A DNA stretch of 64,000 nucleotides, taken from NCBI GenBank assembly GCA_965613685.1, contig OZ277031.1:682001-746000 (forward strand), written 5' to 3'. The position numbers and the translations under genes are program-made. The first letter of the stretch is position 1, and every line of letters begins with the position of its first letter. This document shows positions 53,395 through 60,896 of this stretch, piece by piece. Below the pieces are notes generated by a model that did no database searches, had not been told where the DNA came from, and saw only the letters and a list, made by a program, of their open reading frames with translations. Source of the DNA: Methylotenera oryzisoli_B (lineage in GTDB: Bacteria > Pseudomonadota > Gammaproteobacteria > Burkholderiales > Methylophilaceae).

Positions 53395-54299
53395 TGAATG
53401 TTAGGCTGGCTGGGTGCCGCCACTGGCGTCATTAATAGCTGCGTGGCATCCACCTTATCAAACGCGTAATGGGTGTTGCAAAAATCGCAATTGACTTCTA
53501 TCTGGCCTTGTTCGGCCAATATACTTTGCAACTCGTCGTCGCCTAGCATACGCAACATGCTGGCCACGCTATCGCGGCTGCAACTGCAGAAAAATTGCGT
53601 ATTGCTGGCGGCAAATAGGCGTACTTGCTCTTCATGAAACAGCCTAGTCAGCAAGGTTTCTGCCGGCAAGTGCAGCAGCTCCTCGTCCTGCATAGTGTTA
53701 GCCAGATGACCGACACGGTTCCATATGTCAGCGTCGTGTTCCACTGTTGTTTGGTTCATGGTTTCCGGTAGTTTTTGCAGTAGCATGCCCGCCGCCGTAT
53801 TGCCGTCACAACACAGCCAAATGCGCGTATCGATTTGCTCAGAGCGCAGCATGTAATTTTCCAATATGGTGGCGATGCTGTCGCCTTCTAATGGCACGAT
53901 ACCCTGGTAGGCTTGATTGCCGTCTTTTGGATCCAGTGTGATGATGAATTGACCTTGTGTGATGAGATCAAACAAGTGCTGTTGCTCGTCTATCTCGCCT
54001 GACCATTTTGCTGTGGCGCGCATTCTAAGAGGCATATCGTCGTCGGAGGTGCATTCCACGACCAACAGCTTAAGCGTGCCTTTACTTTGAATCTGCAAGA
54101 CCATGCTGCCGTTCATTTTTAGCGTGGCAGCCAATAAGGCACTGGCTGCCATCAATTCGCCCAAGGATTGCCGTAAGCCGCTAGGCAAGTTTTGCTTATT
54201 TAAAGCCATTTGCAAGGTGAGGCCTAGGTGCACTAGATTGCCTCGTACTGGGCTGCTTTCAAATATGAAGCGCTGTAGGGTGTCTTGATTATTTTCCAT
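53391..54299 (-). CDS. hslO: Redox-regulated chaperone Hsp33
   Basis: A holdase chaperone activated by oxidation. The N-terminal domain (302 residues in all) contains RGNLVHLGLTLQMALN and PLEGDSIATILENYMLRSEQ. The C-terminal redox switch has the zinc Cys pairs in FFCSCSRDSVASML and VNCDFCNTHYAF, the CxC and CxxC pattern diagnostic of Hsp33. Upstream on the same strand is a DUF3301 gene. Confidence 0.95.
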   Translation of the reverse strand: MENNQDTLQRFIFESSPVRGNLVHLGLTLQMALNKQNLPSGLRQSLGELMAASALLAATLKMNGSMVLQIQSKGTLKLLVVECTSDDDMPLRMRATAKWSGEIDEQQHLFDLITQGQFIITLDPKDGNQAYQGIVPLEGDSIATILENYMLRSEQIDTRIWLCCDGNTAAGMLLQKLPETMNQTTVEHDADIWNRVGHLANTMQDEELLHLPAETLLTRLFHEEQVRLFAASNTQFFCSCSRDSVASMLRMLGDDELQSILAEQGQIEVNCDFCNTHYAFDKVDATQLLMTPVAAPSQPNIH

Positions 54300-54344
54300 G
54301 CGCGCATTTTAACATTGCACCAGCGCATTCCCAAGGGAGGATGT

Positions 54345-54647
54345 TTATTGCTGATAGGGTGGAATGTGCCAGGTTTGCAATTGATCGCCTAGTAGGATTA
54401 ATTCGCAATGTAAACGGTCTACGCCACGGGCACTCACATCAAATGCATAACGGCGCAGGAATTGCACGTGGCCACGCCTGTTGCGCCCCAGGCTAAGCTT
54501 GGTGCAAGCCACGCTTTCATCCAGCAGTTGTAGGTTGTAGCGCGCGGCTAGTTCGCCGCCCAGTAGTATGGCTCGTTCGCGTTTGCCCATGCTGTCTAGC
54601 CAAAACCAGGCAGCCAGAAACAAAATCAGCATCAATATTAATTCCAT
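54345..54647 (-). CDS. DUF3301 family protein
   Basis: A 100-residue protein with an N-terminal membrane segment (LILMLILFLAAWFWLD) and a conserved soluble part: MGKRERAILLGGELAARYNL, QLLDESVACTKLSL, RRYAFDVSARGVDR and LLGDQLQTWHIPPY. This pattern matches DUF3301, common in betaproteobacteria and gammaproteobacteria and of unknown function. It may be cotranscribed with hslO, 45 bases downstream. Confidence 0.82.
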   Translation of the reverse strand: MELILMLILFLAAWFWLDSMGKRERAILLGGELAARYNLQLLDESVACTKLSLGRNRRGHVQFLRRYAFDVSARGVDRLHCELILLGDQLQTWHIPPYQQ

Positions 54648-54818
54648 GTCTATGCACCATTAATTGAATTGTTAGCGCAGTATGTGGCGGCTGGCTTGGC
54701 TTGTAAAGAGCATTAATAAGCACTGTTATGGTGCCATGCAAAGTGCCTTGCACTCATTTCGTGCATTAAATAGGGCGATATCATAAGATAGTTATTGAAA
54801 AAACAATTACTTAAGTTT

Positions 54819-54834
54819 TGGCGCGTTATTTGCT
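54819..54834 (+). promoter_or_regulatory. Sigma-54 promoter for amt
   Basis: TGGCGCG-TTAT-TTGCT matches the sigma-54 consensus TGGCACG-N4-TTGCW with one mismatch, and keeps the required GG-N10-GC spacing (GG 54820-54821, GC 54832-54833). Transcription would begin near 54845, about 27 bases before the amt ATG. NtrC-dependent nitrogen control is the likely use. Confidence 0.75.
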
Positions 54835-54871
54835 TACAAATACGTGATGAAAATTTTGGAGTAGCGAAAAA

Positions 54872-56062
54872 ATGGAAACGTTAGTCTCAGCAAACGATGT
54901 GTTATTTGTTTTATTAGGCGCCATTATGGTGCTTGCTATGCATGCTGGATTTGCCTTTTTGGAGGTGGGTACGGTGCGTAAGAAAAACCAAGTCAATGCC
55001 TTGGTTAAAATCATGGTGGATTTTTCAGTGTCCACCGTGGCCTATTTTTTCATAGGCTACAGCATTGCTTATGGCCTGAACTTTTTTAGCGGGGCCGAGG
55101 TGTTGGCCGCGAAAAATGGCTACGATTTAGTGAAGTTCTTTTTCTTGCTGACTTTTGCCGCCGCTATTCCTGCCATCGTTTCTGGTGGCATAGCCGAACG
55201 TGCTAAATTTAATCCGCAATTGGCTGCCACCTTTGCCTTGGTTGGTTTCGTTTACCCATTTTTTGAGGGCATCGCATGGAATAACCATTACGGCTTTCAA
55301 GATTGGTTGAATGCCAGCTATGGCGCTAAATTTCATGACTTTGCTGGTTCCGTGGTGGTGCATGCCATGGGCGGCTGGATTGCCTTGGCTGCGGTGATGT
55401 TGTTGGGCGCGCGCAATGGCCGTTACAGCAAAGACGGCAGGCTGCATGCCTACCCGCCGTCCAATATCCCGTTTCTAGCACTGGGTGCATGGATACTGAC
55501 TGTTGGTTGGTTTGGCTTTAACGTTATGTCCGCGCAGGCTATACAGGGTATATCCGGTTTAGTGGCCGTGAACTCATTGATGGCCTTAGTCGGTGGCACC
55601 TTGGCGGCCCTAGTGGTCGGCAAGAATGACCCGGGCTTTGTTCACAATGGCCCCTTGGCTGGTTTGGTTGCCGTTTGTGCTGGCTCTGACGTGATGCATC
55701 CGCTGGGCGCGTTGGCTACCGGTGTCGTGGCTGGCGCCTTATTCGTTTGGGCCTTTAATCTAACGCAAAACCGTTTAAAAATTGATGACGTATTGGGTGT
55801 TTGGCCATTGCACGGATTGTGTGGCGCTTGGGGCGGTTTAGCTGCCGGTATTTTTGGTGCGACTGCTTTAGGTGGCCTAGGTGGCATCAGTTTCATGTCG
55901 CAACTGCTAGGCACAGGCTTGGGTGTGTTGATTGCCGTAGTTGGCGGCGCATTGGTTTACGGTGTATTAAAAATGCTAGTAGGCATACGCTTGAGTCAGG
56001 AAGAAGAGTTTGATGGCGCCGATTTAAGTGTGCACAAAATCGGCTCCAGCGCCGACGATTGA
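54872..56062 (+). CDS. amt: Ammonium transporter Amt
   Basis: A 396-residue, eleven-helix ammonium channel. It shows MHAGFAFLEVGTVRKKNQVN, VSGGIAERAKFNP, FVYPFFEGIAWN, the family signature DFAGSVVVHAMGGWIALAAV with the pore His, and the second pore-His region WPLHGLCGAWGGLAAGIFGA. There is no N-terminal signal extension as in E. coli AmtB. GGAG (54857-54860) precedes the ATG. No glnK is next to it, unusual for amt genes in this group. A sigma-54 promoter lies directly upstream. Confidence 0.94.
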   Translation: METLVSANDVLFVLLGAIMVLAMHAGFAFLEVGTVRKKNQVNALVKIMVDFSVSTVAYFFIGYSIAYGLNFFSGAEVLAAKNGYDLVKFFFLLTFAAAIPAIVSGGIAERAKFNPQLAATFALVGFVYPFFEGIAWNNHYGFQDWLNASYGAKFHDFAGSVVVHAMGGWIALAAVMLLGARNGRYSKDGRLHAYPPSNIPFLALGAWILTVGWFGFNVMSAQAIQGISGLVAVNSLMALVGGTLAALVVGKNDPGFVHNGPLAGLVAVCAGSDVMHPLGALATGVVAGALFVWAFNLTQNRLKIDDVLGVWPLHGLCGAWGGLAAGIFGATALGGLGGISFMSQLLGTGLGVLIAVVGGALVYGVLKMLVGIRLSQEEEFDGADLSVHKIGSSADD

Positions 56063-56067
56063 GCGAG

Positions 56068-57141
56068 TTAGTGCTGGTGTTGCGCCAACGCCCATAATAC
56101 GTGTTCGCGCAACAAGGTCGATTCATCATTGGCCCGCGCTTGCAAGGCTGAAATAATTTCCGGGCTGGTTTTGGCGTTTCCTAAGCCCACGGCGATATTG
56201 CGTAACCATTGTTGGTAGCCTATTCGGTATATCGCACTGCCGGCTAACTTGCTGTTAAATTCGGACTCTGTCCAAGCAAAGCAGTCTAGTAAGCCAATGT
56301 CGTCCAAGCCGTGCTTAATGACAAAATCCGGCTCGTGGCTCACTTCGGCAAACTTATTCCATGGGCAAGCCAATTGGCAGTCATCGCAACCGTATACGCG
56401 GTTGCCTATCATGGGCCTGAATTCCAAAGGTATGCTGCCTTTTAACTCTATGGTTAGGTAGGATATACAGCGTCTGGCGTCGACTTGGTAGGGCGCCACG
56501 ATGGCCCGGGTCGGGCACACGTCTATGCAGCTTTGGCAGGTGCCGCAATGGTTGCTGGCCGGTGCGTCAACGGGTAAGGGTAGGTTGGTGTAAATCTCGC
56601 CTAAGAAAAACCAAGAACCGTGGTCTTTATTGATGAGTAAGGTGTGTTTGCCCCGCCAGCCCATGCCGGCTTTTTCTGCTAAAGCCACTTCCAATACCGG
56701 CGCGCTGTCGGTGAACACCCGGTAACTAAAGTCGGTTAGCTCGCATTCTTCTAAGGCAGTGGCTATTTTTTCACTGAGTGTTTGCAGTTTTTTGCGCATC
56801 ACTTTGTGGTAATCACGCGCCAAGGCGTAACGCGATATAAAAGCCTTGGACGAATCGTTAAGTACCGCGTCACTGGCTAGGGCATTAGCCGGCAGGTAAT
56901 CCAAGCGGGCCGAAATGACCCTTAGGGTCCGTGGCACCAATTCTTCAGGGCGGGTGCGCTTGAGGCCGTGTTTTGCCATATAATCCATTTCACCATGAAA
57001 TCCTTTAGCAATCCAAGCTTGATGATGCGCTTCCGCCTCCTGCAAATTCGTATCGGTAATGCCGATTTGATTAAAACCCAGCGCCATGCCCCAGCGTTTG
57101 ATGTCTTGGGCGAGCGCTAGCAATGTAGGTTGGTCTGTCAT
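56068..57141 (-). CDS. queG: Epoxyqueuosine reductase
   Basis: A cobalamin-dependent iron-sulfur enzyme (357 residues) that reduces epoxyqueuosine to queuosine in tRNA. N-terminal LALAQDIKRWGMALGFNQIG, the B12-binding region and two [4Fe-4S] motifs are present: CGTCQSCIDVCPT and YGCDDCQLACPWN, with a further ligand in ARRCISYLTIELKG. The C-terminus has a HEAT-like repeat. It is divergent from tsaE; the two start codons overlap by two bases. queD at 4.4 kb belongs to the same pathway. Confidence 0.94.
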   Translation of the reverse strand: MTDQPTLLALAQDIKRWGMALGFNQIGITDTNLQEAEAHHQAWIAKGFHGEMDYMAKHGLKRTRPEELVPRTLRVISARLDYLPANALASDAVLNDSSKAFISRYALARDYHKVMRKKLQTLSEKIATALEECELTDFSYRVFTDSAPVLEVALAEKAGMGWRGKHTLLINKDHGSWFFLGEIYTNLPLPVDAPASNHCGTCQSCIDVCPTRAIVAPYQVDARRCISYLTIELKGSIPLEFRPMIGNRVYGCDDCQLACPWNKFAEVSHEPDFVIKHGLDDIGLLDCFAWTESEFNSKLAGSAIYRIGYQQWLRNIAVGLGNAKTSPEIISALQARANDESTLLREHVLWALAQHQH

Positions 57142-57637
57142 GAGCGTTGATTTTACACTTGATTTGCCAGATGAGGCAGCGACCTTGGCCTTAGGTCAAT
57201 TGTTGGCACCAGCCTTGCAAGCCAATATGACGGTGTATTTACAAGGGGATCTGGGCGCCGGCAAGACCACATTGGTGCGCGGTCTATTGCGCGCCTTAGG
57301 CTTTAACGGCAAAGTCAAAAGCCCGACCTACACCTTGCTTGAAACCTATCCCATTTCTTTACCCAATCAAACCCCGGTGCAGTTATGCCATTTTGATTTA
57401 TACCGGTTTAATGACGAGGAGGAATGGGAGTCGGCTGGGTTTCGTGAGTACTTTAATGCGCGCACTGTATGCCTAATAGAGTGGCCAGATAAGGCGAAAA
57501 ATTGTTTAAATAGGCCTGACCTGGAAATTGTTTTTGACGTTAAAATGTTGGGCGAGGCCTTAGGCCGTCGTGTGCGCATAGTGGCCCACACCCCATTAGG
57601 AAAACAATGTTTGCAAGGGATACCAAGCAGCCTATGA
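57140..57637 (+). CDS. tsaE: tRNA threonylcarbamoyladenosine biosynthesis ATPase TsaE
   Basis: The P-loop ATPase that works with TsaB and TsaD in making t6A37 in tRNA. Walker A is LQGDLGAGKTTLVRGLL; SPTYTLLETY and CHFDLYRFNDEEEWESAGF with a Walker B-like acidic segment follow, then CLIEWPDKA. The frame can open at 57086 inside queG, but the ATG at 57140 gives the normal 165 residues. It overlaps amiC by ATGA at its 3' end. Confidence 0.93.
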   Translation: MSVDFTLDLPDEAATLALGQLLAPALQANMTVYLQGDLGAGKTTLVRGLLRALGFNGKVKSPTYTLLETYPISLPNQTPVQLCHFDLYRFNDEEEWESAGFREYFNARTVCLIEWPDKAKNCLNRPDLEIVFDVKMLGEALGRRVRIVAHTPLGKQCLQGIPSSL

Positions 57638-58983
57638 AAAAAAGCTTAGTGCAAGGCCTATTGAGCCTGTTGCTGTTATTGCACTTAAATCAGTTTGCAT
57701 TGGCCGCCAATTTGGTCAGTGCAGTTCGGGTTTGGCCGGCACAAGACTACACGCGCATTACTTTGGAGGCCAACACCGCCTTCACTTATAAAATGAGCTA
57801 CATGCAAAATCCCGATCGGGTGGTGTTGGATATAGATCAAGTCGAACTCAACCCGGCCATCAAATCACTGGCTGATAAAGTGCAAGCTAACGACCCTTAC
57901 ATCAAGCAGATACGCAGCGCTAATTTTCAGCAAGGCGTGCGCTTGGTGGTGGATTTAAAAGCCGCAGCCAAACCCAATGCCTTCACATTAACGCCAACCG
58001 GCGCATACAAATACCGCTTGGTGTTGGACGTCTATCCGGCCTTGGATCCTTTAATGGCCATGGTGGCTGAGCGCGATCCGGCATCGGTACCCACTGCGGC
58101 AGTAACGGCAGATGCGCCGGCGCCAGCCACGGCTGCGCCCGAACCGGTTGCAGTGGAATCGGCAGCACAGTCCAATAATGCGCTGGCTGAAGCCGCACCG
58201 GCAAGCCCGCCTGTCGTCACAGAAGGGCCGGTGATTAAAAACATGCCTGCCGAAGTGAAAAAAGTAGGCAGGCAAATTATTGTTGCGATTGATGCCGGCC
58301 ATGGTGGTGAAGACCCCGGTGCCATGGGTGCGAGTGGCAGTCGGGAGAAAGACATCACGCTCATGGTGGCCAAGAAACTTAAGCAACAAATTGATGCGGA
58401 ACCGAATATGCGGGCGGTGTTAACCCGCGATGGCGATTACTTCATCCCTTTGCATGGGCGCGTGGTTAAAGCCAGAGGCATGCAAGCCGATTTATTTGTG
58501 TCTATCCATGCCGATGCCTTCACCAAACAGTCGGCACGCGGCTCATCGGTTTTTGCCTTGTCGGAACGTGGGGCCACCAGTGCCAGTGCCAGGTACTTGG
58601 CGAAAAAAGAGAACGAATCGGATTTAATAGGCGGGGTGAGCTTGAACGACAAAGACCCCATATTGGCCAGAACCTTGTTGGATTTATCGCAAACGGCGAC
58701 CATTAACGACAGTTTGAAATTGGGTAAAGCGGTGTTGTCTGAGATAGGAGAAATTAACACCTTGCACGCCAAAAGAGTAGAGCAGGCCTCATTTGCGGTG
58801 CTTAAATCACCGGACATTCCATCCATACTGGTTGAGACCGCCTTCATTAGCAACCCGGAAGAGGAGCGCCGCTTGAATGATGAAGCTTACCAAGAGCAAC
58901 TTTGCGCGTCGATATTAAACGGCATTAAGAAGTATTTTTCCACCAACCCGGCCCTGGCAAAAAGTAAAGTGGCATACGAATAA
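57634..58983 (+). CDS. amiC: N-acetylmuramoyl-L-alanine amidase AmiC
   Basis: A periplasmic zinc amidase (449 residues) that splits septal peptidoglycan during daughter-cell separation. It has an N-terminal signal peptide (KKSLVQGLLSLLLLLHL to ALAA), an AMIN domain (about 25-130), an Ala/Pro/Val-rich linker and an Amidase_3 domain. Zinc and catalytic residues are in DAGHGGEDPGAMG, VSIHADAF and SILVETAFISNPEEE. The ATG at 57634 overlaps the tsaE stop; a start at 57607 would precede the signal peptide by nine residues. In many relatives mutL follows directly, but here three genes intervene. Confidence 0.94.
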   Translation: MKKSLVQGLLSLLLLLHLNQFALAANLVSAVRVWPAQDYTRITLEANTAFTYKMSYMQNPDRVVLDIDQVELNPAIKSLADKVQANDPYIKQIRSANFQQGVRLVVDLKAAAKPNAFTLTPTGAYKYRLVLDVYPALDPLMAMVAERDPASVPTAAVTADAPAPATAAPEPVAVESAAQSNNALAEAAPASPPVVTEGPVIKNMPAEVKKVGRQIIVAIDAGHGGEDPGAMGASGSREKDITLMVAKKLKQQIDAEPNMRAVLTRDGDYFIPLHGRVVKARGMQADLFVSIHADAFTKQSARGSSVFALSERGATSASARYLAKKENESDLIGGVSLNDKDPILARTLLDLSQTATINDSLKLGKAVLSEIGEINTLHAKRVEQASFAVLKSPDIPSILVETAFISNPEEERRLNDEAYQEQLCASILNGIKKYFSTNPALAKSKVAYE

Positions 58984-59004
58984 TGCCCACTGACTCGTGT
59001 GCCA

Positions 59005-59028
59005 TAGACCATCATTAAAAGAGGTCTA
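59005..59028 (+). promoter_or_regulatory. Hairpin covering the ribosome binding site of the beta-CASP gene
   Basis: TAGACC (59005-59010) and GGTCTA (59023-59028) are a perfect inverted repeat. The AGAGG ribosome binding site (59020-59024) partly lies in the right arm. Folding could mask translation initiation at 59031. Confidence 0.35.
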
Positions 59029-59030
59029 AC

Positions 59031-60407
59031 ATGCAATTATGTTTTCTAGGTGCAACCGGCACCGTCACCGGATCGAAATACTTGCTCAGCCATCAAACGG
59101 CAGACGGTTCCAGTAGACGGATTCTTATAGACTGCGGCCTGTTTCAAGGCCTCAAGCAATTGCGTCTAAGGAATTGGGCCGATTTGCCTATAGACCCTAA
59201 AACCATCGATGCGGTGGTGTTGACCCATGCCCATATTGACCACAGCGGTTACTTGCCGTTGTTGGTTAAAAATGGCTTTTCTGGCAAGGTGTATTGCACG
59301 CCCGCGACGCGGGATTTGTGCGAGGTCTTGTTGTTGGATTCGGCGCATTTGCAGGAAGAAGAAGCACGCTACGCCAACAAAAGCGGTTTTTCAAAACACA
59401 ATCCGGCGCTGCCTTTGTATGGCACCGAAGACGCGCAAAATGCCTTGGCCTTGTTGGTGCCGATTGCCTACGACAAAGACCTGGATTTAGGCGCTGGCTT
59501 AACCCTACGCCTGGCGCCCAGCGGCCATATTTTGGGCTCGGCTTTCGTGCGCATACACAGTAAAAAAACTTCTATTTTGTTTTCGGGCGACATAGGGCGG
59601 CCGCACGATATTCTGATGAAAGCGCCAGCGGCCATCAAGCAAGCGGATTATTTGGTATTGGAGTCGACCTACGGTAATCGCTTGCACGAACGCAGTGATC
59701 CACAGCTTCAACTAGCCGAGATCATCAATCAAACCGTTAAGCAAAAAGGCGTGGTGTTGATACCGGTTTTTGCCGTTGGTCGGGCGCAAGAATTGCTTTA
59801 TTACATCCATTTGCTCAAAGCGGCCGGTACCATTCCTAAAGACTTACCGGTTTATCTAAATAGCCCCATGGCGGTCGATGCCACGGCCATATTCAATCAC
59901 TTTAGCGATGAGCATCGATTAAGTGCTGAGCAAAGTCATGCATTATGCCGGGTTGCGCACATGGTGAATGGGGTGGAAGAGTCCAAGCGCCTTAACTTAA
60001 TGCGCGGCCCCATGATTATATTGTCAGCCAGCGGCATGGCTACCGGCGGGCGGGTGGTGCACCATTTAAAAGCGTTTGCGCCGCATGCCATTAACACCAT
60101 TTTATTTGTTGGCTTTCAGGCGGCCGGCACGCGAGGCGCGGCCATGCTGGATGGGGCACCAAGCATAAAAATTCATGGGGAGTACGTGCCGGTTTTAGCT
60201 AAAGTGGCCTTGCTTTCTAATTTATCGGCCCACGCCGATTACGCGGAGATTTTGACTTGGTTAAGCGGGTTTAGCGCGCCGCCGAAGATGACCTTTATCA
60301 CCCACGGCGAACCCGTTGCAGCCGATGCCATGCGTTTGCACCTAGAAGAGCAATTGCGTTGGTCGGTGACCGTGCCCGATTACCTGGAGACGGTCAATCT
60401 GGATTAG
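59031..60407 (+). CDS. Metallo-beta-lactamase/beta-CASP family RNA-processing nuclease
   Basis: A 458-residue metallo-beta-lactamase fold protein with an inserted beta-CASP domain, the architecture of RNA endonucleases such as CPSF73/Ysh1. It begins LCFLGATGTVTGSKYLL and has the metal motif THAHIDHSGYLPLL, SGHILGSAFVRI, LFSGDIGRPHD and the beta-CASP motifs YLVLESTYGNR, VFAVGRAQELLYY and MIILSASGMATGGRVVHHL. The C-terminal SNLSAHADYAEIL and FITHGEP complete the site. RNA cleavage is the likely activity; target unknown. It is the first of three genes between amiC and mutL. Confidence 0.9.
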   Translation: MQLCFLGATGTVTGSKYLLSHQTADGSSRRILIDCGLFQGLKQLRLRNWADLPIDPKTIDAVVLTHAHIDHSGYLPLLVKNGFSGKVYCTPATRDLCEVLLLDSAHLQEEEARYANKSGFSKHNPALPLYGTEDAQNALALLVPIAYDKDLDLGAGLTLRLAPSGHILGSAFVRIHSKKTSILFSGDIGRPHDILMKAPAAIKQADYLVLESTYGNRLHERSDPQLQLAEIINQTVKQKGVVLIPVFAVGRAQELLYYIHLLKAAGTIPKDLPVYLNSPMAVDATAIFNHFSDEHRLSAEQSHALCRVAHMVNGVEESKRLNLMRGPMIILSASGMATGGRVVHHLKAFAPHAINTILFVGFQAAGTRGAAMLDGAPSIKIHGEYVPVLAKVALLSNLSAHADYAEILTWLSGFSAPPKMTFITHGEPVAADAMRLHLEEQLRWSVTVPDYLETVNLD

Positions 60408-60410
60408 CGC

Positions 60411-60438
60411 TTAGGGCTTATAGATTAGGGCTTATAGA
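60411..60438. repeat. 14-bp tandem duplication at convergent gene ends
   Basis: TTAGGGCTTATAGA occurs twice in tandem (60411-60424 and 60425-60438), between the stop of the beta-CASP gene and the stop of the HTH gene. The second copy encodes the HTH gene's stop codon. It looks like a local slippage duplication. Confidence 0.7.
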
Positions 60439-60731
60439 TGCGGCTTGATGTAAGCGCATTGACTGCATTTGCCAATCACGGCTAATTCTTGCAAGGTGGT
60501 GGCACCTAAAATCACCATGACCCTGGCCTTGACCACTTTGACGGTAATTTCGGCTAAGCCTAAGTGTTTGGCGATGTCTTTTACCAACATGCCGTGGCTT
60601 AATAAATCAAATACCAGCCTTTGTTTTTTCGTGAGTTGGCTTAATTTGGCGCTGTAAATGTGCACCAGCTTGGCTTGATCCATTTCTAATAAAGGGACGA
60701 TGGTAACGGGTGTGCTATTGGTATTGGTCAT
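60432..60731 (-). CDS. Stand-alone LuxR/GerE-type helix-turn-helix protein
   Basis: A 99-residue protein that is little more than a LuxR-type DNA-binding domain: LTKKQRLVFDLLSHGMLVKD, IAKHLGLAEITVKVVKARVM. The N-terminus lacks a receiver or ligand domain. The C-terminus ends with a Cys-x2-Cys (GKCSQCAYIKPHL) that might bind metal or sense redox state, which is inference. Starts at 60731 (MTNTNSTP) or 60758 are both possible without a strong ribosome binding site. A perfect FNR-type box lies upstream, so it may be an oxygen-controlled relay regulator. Confidence 0.8.
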   Translation of the reverse strand: MTNTNSTPVTIVPLLEMDQAKLVHIYSAKLSQLTKKQRLVFDLLSHGMLVKDIAKHLGLAEITVKVVKARVMVILGATTLQELAVIGKCSQCAYIKPHL

Positions 60732-60803
60732 GGCTGTGCTCTCGTTAATCGGCGTCATAGCGCTGAATTGATGCCCATACTACGCCTTATTTTTAAAGGC
60801 CAT

Positions 60804-60817
60804 TTGATATACATCAA
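60804..60817. promoter_or_regulatory. Perfect FNR/Anr-type box upstream of the HTH gene
   Basis: TTGAT-ATAC-ATCAA exactly matches TTGAT-N4-ATCAA. It is centred about 80 bases upstream of the ATG at 60731 (52 from that at 60758), so a class II position at -41.5 is possible for a leftward promoter. The intergenic context makes chance less likely. Confidence 0.65.
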
Positions 60818-60896
60818 TATAGGGGTTAATTGGCATGGCTGATTATGCAGCTTGAATGCAGCACTGGAATTTAGGCGCTAATTAAAGCAAGCAAAG

